Shown one piece after another: positions 13,701 to 22,490 of a stretch of DNA of 64,000 bases. Every line of letters begins with the position of its first letter. Position 1 is the first letter of the stretch. The position numbers and the translations under genes are program-made. The notes below the pieces were generated by a model. That model was not told the origin of the DNA. It saw only the letters and a program-made list of their open reading frames with translations, and searched no databases. Source of the DNA: Halichondria panicea (taxonomy: Eukaryota > Porifera > Demospongiae > Suberitida > Halichondriidae); the NCBI RefSeq assembly GCF_963675165.1, contig NC_087377.1:4095899-4159898 (forward strand), in the 5' to 3' direction.

Positions 13701-16449
13701 CTGTGAGCAACAGTACGGTTACTGTAGCACCAACCACCATCACCACTACCAACTCTACCACAGACGTGATTCCAAACACTACCCTCGAGCCACGCTTATC
13801 TACTCTTATCTTTGTCTTTGGACTGATAGTTGTCATGATATTTATCGGTATGTTGTTTGTAGTATGTCTGATAATCTACTGTCGTTTTTCTAAGAAGAGA
13901 AAAATATCGATTTGCGAAGTGTCTCGTATTACTAATAGCGAACCCATTGAGGCAAGTGACGCCCACAATATTAATCTTCGAAACGAGATTGGCAGGGGAC
14001 GGTTCGCTGTGGTACACTATGCTCAAATGAGAGGGAGTGACGTGGCCGTGAAGGTGAGTGTGTGTGTGTGTGTGTGTGTGTTGTGTGTGGGGGGAGTGAC
14101 GTGGCCGGGAGAGTGAGTGTGTGTGGGGGGGGAGTGTAGTCAGCTGTGTACACATAGATCATGTTCCTAATATCATAGTACCAGTAACGACCTCGTAAGC
14201 TGTTCAAAAATTAGTGTATGCCTCCTGGCGTTAACCTAAGGCATAATTATTATAACTAGTTGCTTTATTTCTCTCATGCATCTCACGCAGTGCTTCGATG
14301 TGAAGGAAAGTTTCACCAAAGAAGTCGCAATCTATCTCCTCAATCTGTTCCAGCATCCAAACGTTCTCAAGTTTCTAACATTCGTGGAAAACACGGAAGA
14401 GAACAACTACTGGATCGTGTTTGAGTATCATGAGAAGGGATCCTTGTACTCTCTTCTCCAACGCAAACCAGTCACCCTCAAAGAATTCTGTGCTCTGTCC
14501 GAGTCCATAGCTTGCGGTGAGATAATATGCATGTGCAGTATAATATACATGTTACTGTGTTTGTAGCCTCATACAAATTATTGTGTGTGCATTCGAAATA
14601 TCTCTATACTATACGATTGACTAAACTTTCCAAACTTAGACCAACTTCATCAGCTAAATTTTTTCTTTCTCTGATTCACAGTATTTGTCAAGTGTGCAGT
14701 GAACTATCATCCTAAACAGTCTCACGATGTAATAAACTGAGAGAACAGATTTGCATCATTTGGGTCCAAACTGCCACCATTTCATACATGTGTACTTTTT
14801 AGACATAACCATCACCAAGCTGCGTATCAGATAACCCTATATATGTATTTCCACGACCTGCACATGCAGGCCTGGCGTTCCTTCACAGTGAGTTCACTAT
14901 CGAAGGTGTTACCAAACCATGTGTGGCACATAGAGATCTCAAGTCTAAGAATATTCTGGTTAAATCCGACGGAAAATGTGCCATTTCTGACTTTGATCTG
15001 AGTATTCGGTTTCCTCTCTCAGAACAAGATGGTCACGGACAAGTGAGTAGGGGTGGGGCATAACTTCTCTACTGTATGTACTAGCAATATATATATATAT
15101 ATATAACAGTGTACATACATTTTCGCGTATTCCATAATTATTATATATAATGCTGATTATGCTTTTTGGGTATAGTGTACATTCTGACTGCGTCATCTCA
15201 TCAACGTATACCTTCTATGTACCCTCTGTAATACGACCTCCACAGTAAAACCATGTGTACATGTATGTGTGTCAGCTTGTCTGGGCAGAAGACTATAAGC
15301 CACTGTCGGTACTTGTATGGCAATGCCCAATGGTGACCTTTGTTTCATAATACCACGATTATATAACTCTCTGGCAGGTCGGTACTAATCGTTATATGGC
15401 TCCAGAGGTCTTGGAAGGTTGCATCACGTTCAACAGAGCAGCCTATAAGCAGATAGACTGCTACGCCGTTGGTTTAATCTTCTATGAGATAATGACCAGA
15501 ACAGAGTTGAATGGCGGTGAGTGTTACAAGTATGCAAGCATTTCTTTAGGTACTTATACTTCCATGCGTGCAAGAGTTGATGCATGTTCATACGTACATA
15601 AAATAACACTTTCTGTTAGCATCATGGGTCCAAGAATAATAATAATTATATATACATAAAGCCCCCCCCCCACACTCATGCACACGACATGTTACCTGCC
15701 ACAGAGGCTGTACCTGATTACCGACCCCCATTTGATGGAGAGGTGCCGGAACACCCCACCATAGAGGACATGCGCAATGTAGTGGCTGTGGGCGGTCACC
15801 GTCCCTCCTTTCCAGGCCGCTTCATCATCGATGGCGTGAGTTAATAATTATTTATAATTTAATTAAAACCTGAGACAAATCGTATCCTCCCTCACACACA
15901 CACACACCCTACCGCCCACACACACACACACCCTCCCACTACATACAGTCGTTTGACAGGTTGACGGAGATGATCACGGAACTGTTGGACACTTACCCTG
16001 AGGCCAGGATCACTGCTGAGGCCATCTCCAGAGGATTGACAAATTTCAGAATTTCAAAGTTTCCGGATGATAATGTCATCGATAGTGGCTATGAGAACGA
16101 GGTGTGTACAGTACATGTGCCCCTCCCCCTGGCTCCACCCAACTTTCATTATAACTGTATACCGTTGTTTGTTTGCGTTTGTAAATCAGCCTTAAAAATC
16201 AATAAGTGCTTCTGCAGTTACGTTGTACCAAACGATAACTACACGTATGTCTACTTAATGTGTAGTATACACACACCCTATCCCTCCACCCACTACACAC
16301 ACGCACACTCACAGATCCCTAGTACCCCTCATCAAGTATCCTCGTTGCCTCCCCGTCCCCCTTCACACTCAACCACCCCGGGGCCGGCTCATCCCTGCTT
16401 GGCTATAGCACTAGCTTACACTGGCAAAACAACAGAGACCACAGTCTAA
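4842..16449 (+). CDS. Type II TGF-beta/activin-like receptor Ser/Thr kinase with EGF modules
   Basis: Thirteen exons: 4842-4873, 6457-6573, 8752-8951, 9393-9512, 9695-9811, 10238-10377, 13550-14053, 14291-14516, 14870-15042, 15378-15516, 15705-15835, 15949-16101, 16315-16449. All phases match; the total is 2187 nt, or 728 residues. Signal peptide about 1-19, split by intron 1. Three-finger ectodomain 1 spans about 20-116 and ends CCCSSYLCN. EGF modules follow at about 117-156 and 157-195 (second starts DIDEC). Ectodomain 2 spans about 196-280 and ends CCCTHYSCN. A Thr-rich stalk leads to a membrane span at about 326-352. The kinase starts near 384: GRGRF loop, VAVK lysine 410, HRDLKSKN at 506, DFD (not DFG) at 526, MAPEV near 550. 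The spacing and motifs HEKGSL, HGQVGTNRYMAPEVLEG and EDM match ACVR2-type receptors. No type I GS box was seen. The C-terminus is ETTV, a class I PDZ-ligand pattern. Known for the family: it binds TGF-beta-superfamily ligands at the cell surface and phosphorylates type I receptors. Confidence 0.9.
5264..5812 (+). repeat. ~550-bp interspersed repeat, copy A, full length
   Basis: It begins TATGCCTCGGTGCGCATGCG, runs into a GT microsatellite at about 5303-5341 and ends near CACCGAGGCATCAGCACC. The same start, middle (TACTTAGTAGTTA, AGAACGCTAGCTA) and end recur at 21958, 22330 and, inverted, at 25733-26295. A partial middle occurs at 39650-39850 with a partial end at 37087. It lies in intron 1 of the receptor gene. 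No coding capacity was seen. Confidence 0.8.
6422..6456 (+). repeat. (AC)n microsatellite forming a 3' splice site
   Basis: An uninterrupted AC tract ends in ACAG directly in front of receptor exon 2, so it stands where a polypyrimidine tract would normally be. Confidence 0.8.
6592..6776. mobile_element. Foldback element with TACCGTATAGCGGGTA ends
   Basis: Both ends are inverted: TACCGTATAGCGGGTATATT at the left and TACCCGCTATACGGTA at the right. Inner blocks are also inverted (TTTTCGCGGATT versus AATCCGCGAAAA). It is a short non-coding palindromic element in receptor intron 2. Related ends occur at 9868-10056, about 10397, 13436-13549 and 34590-35065. Confidence 0.75.
7660..7818. repeat. 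Long (CA)n microsatellite
   Basis: About 150 bp of CA repeats with occasional ACTC interruptions in receptor intron 2. Any open frame through it is a repeat artefact. Confidence 0.95.
7930..8320. mobile_element. hAT-like MITE with 9-bp target duplication
   Basis: The terminal inverted repeats are CAGAGGAGGT at the left and ACCTCCTCTG at the right, and continue for about 100 bp (CACTAATTATGACCTTTTAA and its complement; TTGCTGACTCAGCAG and its complement). The 9-mer GGCCCAGAC directly flanks both ends (7921-7929 and 8321-8329). The CAGAGG/CCTCTG termini are hAT-like, although hAT usually duplicates 8 bp. It lies in receptor intron 2 and has no coding capacity. Confidence 0.85.
9223..9424 (+). 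repeat. ~50-bp minisatellite that copies a splice acceptor
   Basis: Four tandem copies of a unit of about 48-52 bp contain CCCCACAGTGCACATTAC, a stretch ending ATAGCAGT, then TTGTACTATTAC. The last copy supplies the 3' splice site (AG at 9391-9392) and first codons of the EGF1 exon. The upstream copies therefore each carry a decoy acceptor and exon start. Confidence 0.85.
9868..10056. mobile_element. Foldback element of the TATAGCGGGTA family, diverged
   Basis: The left end CGTATAGTGGGTAATTTTCG and the right end CGAAAATAACCTGCTATA, closing near TTATACGGTAA, are inverted relatives. It lies in the intron between the EGF2 exon and the second ectodomain exon. Confidence 0.65.
11160..11414 (+). 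pseudogene. Acidic reading frame, possible piggyBac transposase N-terminus
   Basis: An open stretch encodes CADVLEQLEDSNGDVSSGDN and then a long Asp/Glu/Ser-rich run ending CDSGK before a TAG. Acidic, low-complexity N-termini are common in piggyBac transposases, and the frame lies just inside the left end of the TTAA-flanked element. There is no ATG near the start of the open frame, and no catalytic DDD region follows, so it is treated as a remnant. The family call is inference from context. Confidence 0.4.
11622..12150. mobile_element. Foldback element nested in the piggyBac-like element
   Basis: The arms are about 150-170 bp. The left arm starts ACAAGTGCAAAAAACATTTT and contains GAGCATGCGCACTGAAGTAA and AACTAGTTGGGGGTGGGGTG. 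The right arm from about 11985 is the near-perfect reverse complement. The loop is about 200 bp. Part of the terminal sequence recurs near 12335-12370. No coding capacity was seen. Confidence 0.85.
13436..13549 (+). repeat. Right end of a TATAGCGGGTA-family repeat forming a splice acceptor
   Basis: CCGAAAATTACCCGTTATACAG matches the inverted end of the family (elsewhere TACCCGCTATACGGTA). The GG of the family end reads AG here, and this AG (13548-13549) is the acceptor of receptor exon 7. The matching left end lies at about 10397, just inside the donor of the same intron, so one repeat, later split by the piggyBac insertion, appears to span the intron. Confidence 0.6.
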
Positions 16450-17265
16450 ACCCACCACCCTCGATCTGTCATCACACACCCTCACTGAACTGAATTCAAT
16501 CTTTAACGACAACTCTGACTCGACTCCACAATAATTATGTTAAGTATCACAAGACCTTCTTCCCATAAGCTATACATTCATTTTTCGATTTTATGATGCA
16601 TGTAAATAATTTAGTAATAATTTATGGAGATTATTGTTAAAGATAATTATTGCACCATTTTAAACTGCACTGTCAGATCAGTATACTTTAAAATAATTAT
16701 GCTGTTTTAAAATTACTGCATGTGTACGTGGTATAATTATCGTGTATATAAGATAAGCGATCAATTTGACATAAATTATATATATGATGATTGACTTGAA
16801 TATAAGTTAGGGGGTGGGTGGGATCCCTGCCCACACATCTTAATTTTCCGTGGTGATCATGAGTACGGAGTAGCAACGCTCGCACACTCGAACTTTGTCA
16901 CTGTAGCCTCTCTAGGAGTGGGAATCGTTTGGTATAGTATACATGTTCCACAGTAAATGCCCCCGCACTTGCGACAGTACGAATGCTGTGTGTGTGGGGG
17001 GGCAATTCATACGTAACATACATGCATATGTATATACATAAATACATGAACTAGGATTATTGTAGGGCGGATACTATTTCAGAGCACTACTCGGGAGGGT
17101 GCATGGAGTCTATGAAATTATTTGTAGGAATTTATTTGTAGAACTTACTCTCCTGCGAATAGTAGAGAAGGACTTCTTGCAGGCCATGCATTCTTTGGCT
17201 TCCTCGTCCGGTACCCAGCCATGCACGACGGTACAGCATATGTGCTCTGCCCCACACGCCACCCA
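16150..17265. repeat. Tandem duplication, copy 1 (receptor last exon and FYVE 3' end)
   Basis: It starts near TATACCGTTGTTTGTTTG and contains the last receptor exon (+), intergenic DNA and the inverted 3' exons of a FYVE gene. It ends near GTGCTCTGCCCCACACGCCA. The next 1.1 kb repeats the same order with scattered substitutions and indels, so the duplication is not recent. Confidence 0.85.
16840..17250 (-). pseudogene. FYVE zinc-finger 3' end, broken copy
   Basis: The minus strand reads YCRKCGGIYCGTC at about 16940-16975, but the frame is lost soon after. The first His of the HHCRKCG motif region is altered. The upstream FYVE exon around 17154-17250 is recognisable, but has lost a base near CCGTCGTG relative to the other copy. 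This copy is an orphan of the tandem duplication, cut off from the rest of its gene. Confidence 0.7.
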
Positions 17266-18372
17266 TTATACCGTTGTTTGTTTGATTGTATGTGTTTGTA
17301 AATCAGACTCAAAAATCAGTAAAATGCTTAATTCTGCAGTTACGTTGTTACAGTACCAAACGATAACTACATGTACGTATGTCTACTTGTGTAGTATATA
17401 CACACCCTATCCCTCCACCCACTACACACACGCACACTCATCTCCGCCCACTACACACACACAGATCCCTAGTACCCCCTCATCAAGTATCCTCGTGGCC
17501 TCCCCGTCCCCCTTCACACTCAAGCACCCCGGGGCCGGCTCATCCCTGCTAGGCTATAGCACTAGCTACACTGGCAACACAACAGAGACCACAGTCTAAA
17601 CCCACCACCCACGATCTATCATCACACACCCTCACTGAGAACTAAATTCAATTGACTCTGACTCGATCCACAAATATGTTAATTTTAATGTAGCTATCAC
17701 AAGACCTTCTTCCCTCTCAAGCCCACAATCAAGCTACATTAATTTAGATTATTGTTGAAGATATATAATATTATCGCAAACTGCCACTTGTCAGATCAGT
17801 ACTTTAAAATATGCTGCATGTGTATGTGGTATAATTAAATTTAATGGTGTATAATTATGTATTATAGTGGATAAGATAAGCAATAAAATTTGACATACAA
17901 TGATTGACTTGAAAATAATATTGAAACACACACATAATTAGGGGGTGAGTGGGATAGCTAGTCTTAATTGTCCTTGGTGAGTACAGAGTAGCAACACTCG
18001 CACACTCGAACTTTGTCACTGCAGCCTATCTCCAGGAGTGGGAATCGTTCGGTAGTACACGTTCCACAGTAAATGCCCCCGCACTTGCGACAGTGATGCT
18101 GTGTGTGTGGGGGGGGAATTCTTACGTAACATGCATACATGCATATGTATATATACGTAGATACATGAACAAGGAAATATATTTTTTGGTATATAGGCAG
18201 ATACTAAATTCAGAGCACTACTCGGGAGGGTGGGGTCTATGAAATGAATTTGCTTATACTCTCCTGCGAATAGTGGTGAAGGACTTCTTGCAGGCCATGC
18301 ATTCTTTGGCTTCCTCGTCCGGTACCCAGCCATGCACGACGGGTACAGCCTATATGCTCTGCCCCACACGCC
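17266..18372. repeat. Tandem duplication, copy 2
   Basis: Second copy of the unit at 16150-17265, in the same orientation. It carries a second version of the receptor terminal exon (17465-17599) and the better preserved FYVE exons (17964-18427, minus). Confidence 0.85.
17465..17599 (+). CDS. Duplicated receptor terminal exon (possible alternative last exon)
   Basis: It has a 3' splice site after ACACACACAG, the same phase 0 and the same length (135 nt) as the first terminal exon. It encodes a Ser/Pro-rich tail ending TGNTTETTV. Relative to the copy at 16315-16449, the middle is read in a different frame (compensating indels), yet both end TTETTV and stop. It could be spliced in place of the first last exon, or be an unused duplicate; the sequence alone does not decide. 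Confidence 0.5.
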   Translation: MPSTPSSSILVASPSPFTLKHPGAGSSLLGYSTSYTGNTTETTV

Positions 18373-18427
18373 AACCATTATCGAGCAACGAGTCTGGGCT
18401 AGGCCTGTACATGGGAGTGGTGTCAAA
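17964..18427 (-). CDS. FYVE zinc-finger protein, C-terminal exons, with in-frame TAG
   Basis: Minus-strand exons 18427-18260 and 18098-17964 join in phase 0. Together they give every FYVE hallmark: WVPDEEA (the WxxD box), CMAC, RRR joined to HHCRKCGG across the intron, YCGTC and VRVCECCY. The protein ends VLTKDN. FYVE fingers bind phosphatidylinositol 3-phosphate on endosomal membranes (established for the family). Upstream in the same exon the frame reads NGWRVGQSI, then a TAG codon, then AVPVVHG. The duplicate copy has TAT at that position, so the TAG is a point change (nonsense, polymorphism or sequencing error), unless a splice acceptor at ATATAG is used. Further upstream exons were not found. 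Confidence 0.7.
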
Positions 18428-19797
18428 CTGTAGCATGATGGTAATAAAGGCTGCATACGTACGTATACTTAGACAATAAAAATAAAGGCTATGTTACATA
18501 CGTACGTATGACGCATAACCCACACCTTTCCCAACCCTTCAATCAGTAAGGGCATACCTCTATAACTTGGACCACCTATACGCATGTACAGATTCTACGA
18601 GCACTGACAGGTTGTCGAAGTTGTATGTCAAACAATTAGCTGATGTTACGTCTGAAAGGTACTTACAGTGGTCGTCAACCAGCAACGGACCAATGCGAAC
18701 TCAGCAAACCCTAATGAAAGCACATTTGGCCAAGGTCGTGACGAGACAGCAAGAACATCTTAGATTGAAGCAAGACCAGATTTTATCGCGGTGTGTATAC
18801 GTGAGCCTCAATCAAAGACACCATTGAGCAGTCCGTTAATTCAACCTTCGTTTCCACATCACCAAGTCATCACACATTTCAGTCGCCACCCTCAGTACGT
18901 TTTCAGGGGTTGTCACCACCGACTCAGTATCAAACAATGCAAAGCACGCGCAGCTGCCTCTCAATCATTGCTACTCATTTAGAGCCTGATGACATACCGT
19001 CCTTTTGCGAATCAATATCAGAAGTGACATTCGTAGGTGGAAATTCCGAAATTGCTATCCAATCGACAGGCACAATGTAGTAAATTGCCAGATTTGCAAT
19101 ACATTTAAGTGAAAAGCAAGTATCTTTCAGTGGTGGAAAACCCTCTGACATAGCCTCTACTGACAGAGACGTAATTTATCTCAGTGGTGGACAATCATAT
19201 CCTCCTGCAAAGCAAGTGTCGACACCTTTCGGTAGCGGACATCCCTCAGCATCGTACAGTTCGCAGAGAACGCAGTCACCCGGCCATTAGCTATCATAAA
19301 TGATACTATATGTACATATCTATCGTCGTATATATACGAAGATGGGCAACAATCAAGCTAAATCAAAGTTGCAGAGTTATTTCAGCTAAAAATCTGTGCA
19401 GATACATGCTAGGTTTGTTCACTGTTTGTTGCTATATGTACTTCATGTCTTTTACCACTGCCGCGCCATATCCATATATAGGGTGATGGATCTCCTCCCC
19501 ATGTTAAAGGATTCTGATGGACACTTCGGCTTCACAGGGTGATGGATCTCCTCCTCTTAGAAGAATTGATGGACACTTCGGCCCTACAGAGGAATGTGCC
19601 CCCTATACAGGAATGACAGTATACATGTAAGTTATCTGCTACAATAAAACTGGCCAAATGAAGTGCTTATGTACGTACGTATGTAACCTTGTCTCTGTGT
19701 TTTCAATGATGAATTATTATATATTTGGCTGTGTTTGTTTACAGACTGTACATCATAAAGTGTGTTTGCTTATTGTTTTTTAGGTACGCTCTCTCAC
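18428..19797. other. Region without a supported gene
   Basis: An open stretch at 18567-18827 (+) encodes a Gln/Arg-rich segment around VTRQQEHLRLKQDQI that I do not recognise; it lacks splice support. Near 19490-19590 the phrase GGGTGATGGATCTCCTCC recurs, and CAGTGGTGGA recurs at 19125-19190. Otherwise nothing could be assigned. Confidence 0.4.
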
Positions 19798-19885
19798 CAT
19801 TTTGACTGATCTCCCATCTGTGCAACGGCGGCAACCAACTCCCTTACTGTTTCGACTGGTGGTGGATCTCCCATCTGTGCAACAA
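19798..19885 (-). repeat. 54-bp coding-like tandem repeat
   Basis: On the minus strand the unit reads GDPPPVETVRELVAAVAQ and is repeated with the frame kept. The same unit recurs, again about twice, at 21757-21842. The two sites flank a stretch of transposon debris. Confidence 0.6.
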
Positions 19886-19989
19886 TGGTAAAAGTACACA
19901 AATGAACTTCTGCTCCTCTAGACAACCTGCTCAACCTTCCACATACACACTGGCATAAAGTACTCTCTAATAAACAAAAAATCTGAAAT

Positions 19990-20476
19990 GGGAGGCCCAC
20001 TACAACTCTATATCAGCTAAAGCCTACAAGGTGTTAGGCCTTCTGAAAAGAACTTTTTCTTCTACCAAGTCGATCAAAACTAAGAAACAACTCTACCTTT
20101 CCTTAGTGAGATCTCAGCTATCATATGGATCTCAACTCTAGTGACCAATGCTGCTCAGGCATAATTATTGTTATTAGAAAATACAAAGGAGAGCCACAAA
20201 TCTACCTAAACATTCGTACCACCTTGAGCTGGCGGACGTTATATTTTTTATAAACTCGCAAAAAATCCTTCAAGCGGATTCGATATATCCAAGAATTATG
20301 CTACAGTTGCTACGGGGACTACCAGTGACTAAAACATACTTTTGTCACACAAACTTACTCCGGCACTTCTACTACAATCGTCTTCCTATAGACTTTGGAA
20401 TGGCCTACCATCGATAGATATCTCTCTCTCAAGCAAAACAATCAAGAAACAAATCAGGGAATTCCTGTGGCTGTAA
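19990..20476 (+). mobile_element. LINE (non-LTR retrotransposon) reverse-transcriptase C-terminal fragment
   Basis: Translation gives AKAYKVLGLLKRTFSSTKSI, LYLSLVRSQLSYGSQL and, after frameshifts, QRRATNL-like, FDIYPRI, RLWNGLPSIDISL and KKQIREFLW. This order is typical of the C-terminal part of LINE ORF2 proteins (the ...LVRSxLxYGSxxW... and RLWNxLP... blocks). There are multiple stops and frameshifts, so it is a dead 5'-truncated fragment. Confidence 0.8.
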
Positions 20477-20787
20477 TTTACGTTAAATTTTAATTACATG
20501 TATTATGTGTTTGGTAACCTGTCTCTACAGGCTTGCCATCAGCATTACGAAGTCAGTGTTACATTCATCATGTATTCTGTCCTTAATGTAGCCTCGATTC
20601 CAGGCCGCTGAGAAAGGCGGCCTGGTATACACTGTTTACGCATGCGCCAGAATTACCAAGAATCTTGGTAATCGTAAATTGTAGTATATTTATCAGTATT
20701 CTTATTCCGCATTTAGTTGTAAAACATTGATATCCGTTTCATTTATAATGATGTCATTGAAAAAAGAAATCTAGTCCAAGTTGTGTA

Positions 20788-21095
20788 ATGGCTGCTACCT
20801 TCTCTTCTGCTCTCGCGTACAAGTTATCATGTGTTGGAAAACCAGGTCTAGTCTTGAAAGACAAGCAGCTGGAGGTGTTGAAGTGTCTGTACGCTGGTGT
20901 TTATGTGGGTACCGTACCGACCGGCTATGGCAAGTCCCAGAGCAAGTCCATCTGCTTTCCAGACACTCCCTTTCTTGATTGATGTGAAGCTTGACAGGAC
21001 CAGTGCACCTCTCTCTGAAAGAAGTGTTGTGATGAAAGAAGTGTTGTGATGGTGATTTCTCCTCTTGTTTCTCTGAGTGAAGCCATCTTCAAAGT
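20788..21095 (+). pseudogene. RecQ-like helicase fragment, frameshifted
   Basis: From the ATG at 20788 the frame reads LKDKQLEVLKCLYAG, then PTGYGKSQ, a Walker A of the RecQ type. After a frameshift near 20975 the other frame gives PFLIDVKLDRTSAPLSE, and about 50 bases further VVMVISPLVSL, the motif Ia region. The order Q-motif, Walker A, ISPLVSL is that of RecQ-family DNA helicases, which are often copied in invertebrate genomes. The rest of the helicase is absent. Confidence 0.7.
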
Positions 21096-21756
21096 GTTAG
21101 TGTGTCTGTTCGACGTTCAGTGCCATTCTCTCTGGAAGGAAGTATTGTTGTGACATTTGCCGAAAATTGGTCACAGAGTAAGTACGTGGTATCTGATCCG
21201 AGAACTGTGTGGCCTGAATGTGTCTACAATCCGAGGGACTTGTGTGTACCCGATCCGAGGGACTTGTTGCTTGAGTGTGTATCCGGACTTGTTGCTTGAG
21301 TGTGTATTAATGGATAGTGCTTCAATGGTAAATCTATTGTGTGAATCAATAAGTAGTCCTCACATTATGTTACGTCACAGCCACTGTACTTATCCACATT
21401 TATTTTTTACCCACAGGTTTAACTAATTTCTTATGAGATTAACTTGTCGCCTGAGTGTGCATCCGATCCGAGCCTCAAGTTAATGAATAAATCTACAGAG
21501 CTGATGTTTTACTTAGCTGTCTCTGTCTACAGTATATACAGAGAGGTAGCCTCTCCTTTTTCTTTTTTCTGTTCTTTATCACAATAAGATAAAATACTGT
21601 TTTAACGTTCAATGAGATAAAATACGGTGAATAATAAATTAATTGTCCACCCACGCGCCAACAGTAAATACCCAGGCCCACTATTCAAGGGGCTGGAGTC
21701 GAGGCTATCCTTAATGCTGAAAAAAAAATCAATTCAGTTGAATTGAATTGAACTAA

Positions 21757-21842
21757 CCCTCTTACTGTTTCGACTGGTGGTGGATCTCCCCTCTGTACAA
21801 CGGCGGCAACTAACTCTCTCTCCGTTTCGACTGGTGGTGACC
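21757..21842 (-). repeat. 54-bp coding-like tandem repeat, second site
   Basis: The minus strand again reads PPPVETERELVAAVVQRGD followed by DPPPVETVR, matching the repeat at 19798-19885. Confidence 0.6.
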
Positions 21843-21957
21843 GATTCCCCAAATAGGACAGATATCCTTTATATTTCGAACAAGGCAAGTATTTACAAGT
21901 TACATATATAACTATTGTAAAGAGTAAAGAAAAGCCAGCTAGTGGCTGGGGTATTTT

Positions 21958-22329
21958 TATGCCTCGGTGCGCATGCGCAAGCGAGGTATACGGTAGTGTG
22001 TGTGTCTGTGTGTGTGGACTGCTACAGTTGACGATTTAATTTGTCGATTTGCAAAATAAGCTCGAGTTATGCCTAGTTTTGAGCGGAGTGCATAGCAAAT
22101 CTTGTTAATGGAGTGTTACTCCACTTAGTAGTTACTTAGCTCTGCACTAGAACGCTAGCTGCAAGAGTGAGAAAAGAGATGCAAGGCTCTACTGATGCAG
22201 CAGCCATTTAAGTTTAGACTTTGTACTTTTGGCATCCTTTTTAGCAATAATCATTCGATCATGTTCATTCATTATGAATAGCTGTTACGTATGTAAACTT
22301 TGCACATCCATCGAGTCATCATGCTTTCA
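21958..22329 (+). repeat. ~550-bp interspersed repeat, copy B, internally deleted
   Basis: It starts TATGCCTCGGTGCGCATGCG like copy A and keeps the middle blocks TACTTAGCTCTGCACTAGAA and GCAAGAGTGAGAAAAGAGAT. It ends at CATCGAGTCATCATGCTTTC, directly abutting copy C. Confidence 0.8.
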
Positions 22330-22490
22330 TTATGCCTTGGTGTGTATGCGCAAGTGAGGTATACGGTAGTGTGTTTGTGTGTAGACTGCTACAGCTCAAT
22401 CAACTTGGATTTTAATTCGTGGATTTGCAAAATAATGCTTCGTTTTTCAGAAGAGTGCGTAGTAAAGTTTGTTCACCGAATCTTAGTAGC
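22330..22490 (+). repeat. ~550-bp interspersed repeat, copy C, truncated
   Basis: A diverged start, TATGCCTTGGTGTGTATGCG, follows copy B head to tail. Homology fades after GAATCTTAGTAGCTAGCA. Confidence 0.7.

Noticed and set aside
14054-14110. Coding continuation of the kinase through the TG repeat
   Set aside because: The GTGAGT donor at 14054 and the exon at 14291, which carries the rest of the N-lobe in phase, explain the sequence better.
14291-16101. Tyrosine kinase identity suggested by the EGF modules
   Set aside because: HRDLKSKN, HGQVGTNRYMAPEVLEG and the insert pattern are those of TGF-beta-receptor Ser/Thr kinases; the tyrosine-kinase HRDLAARN motif is absent.
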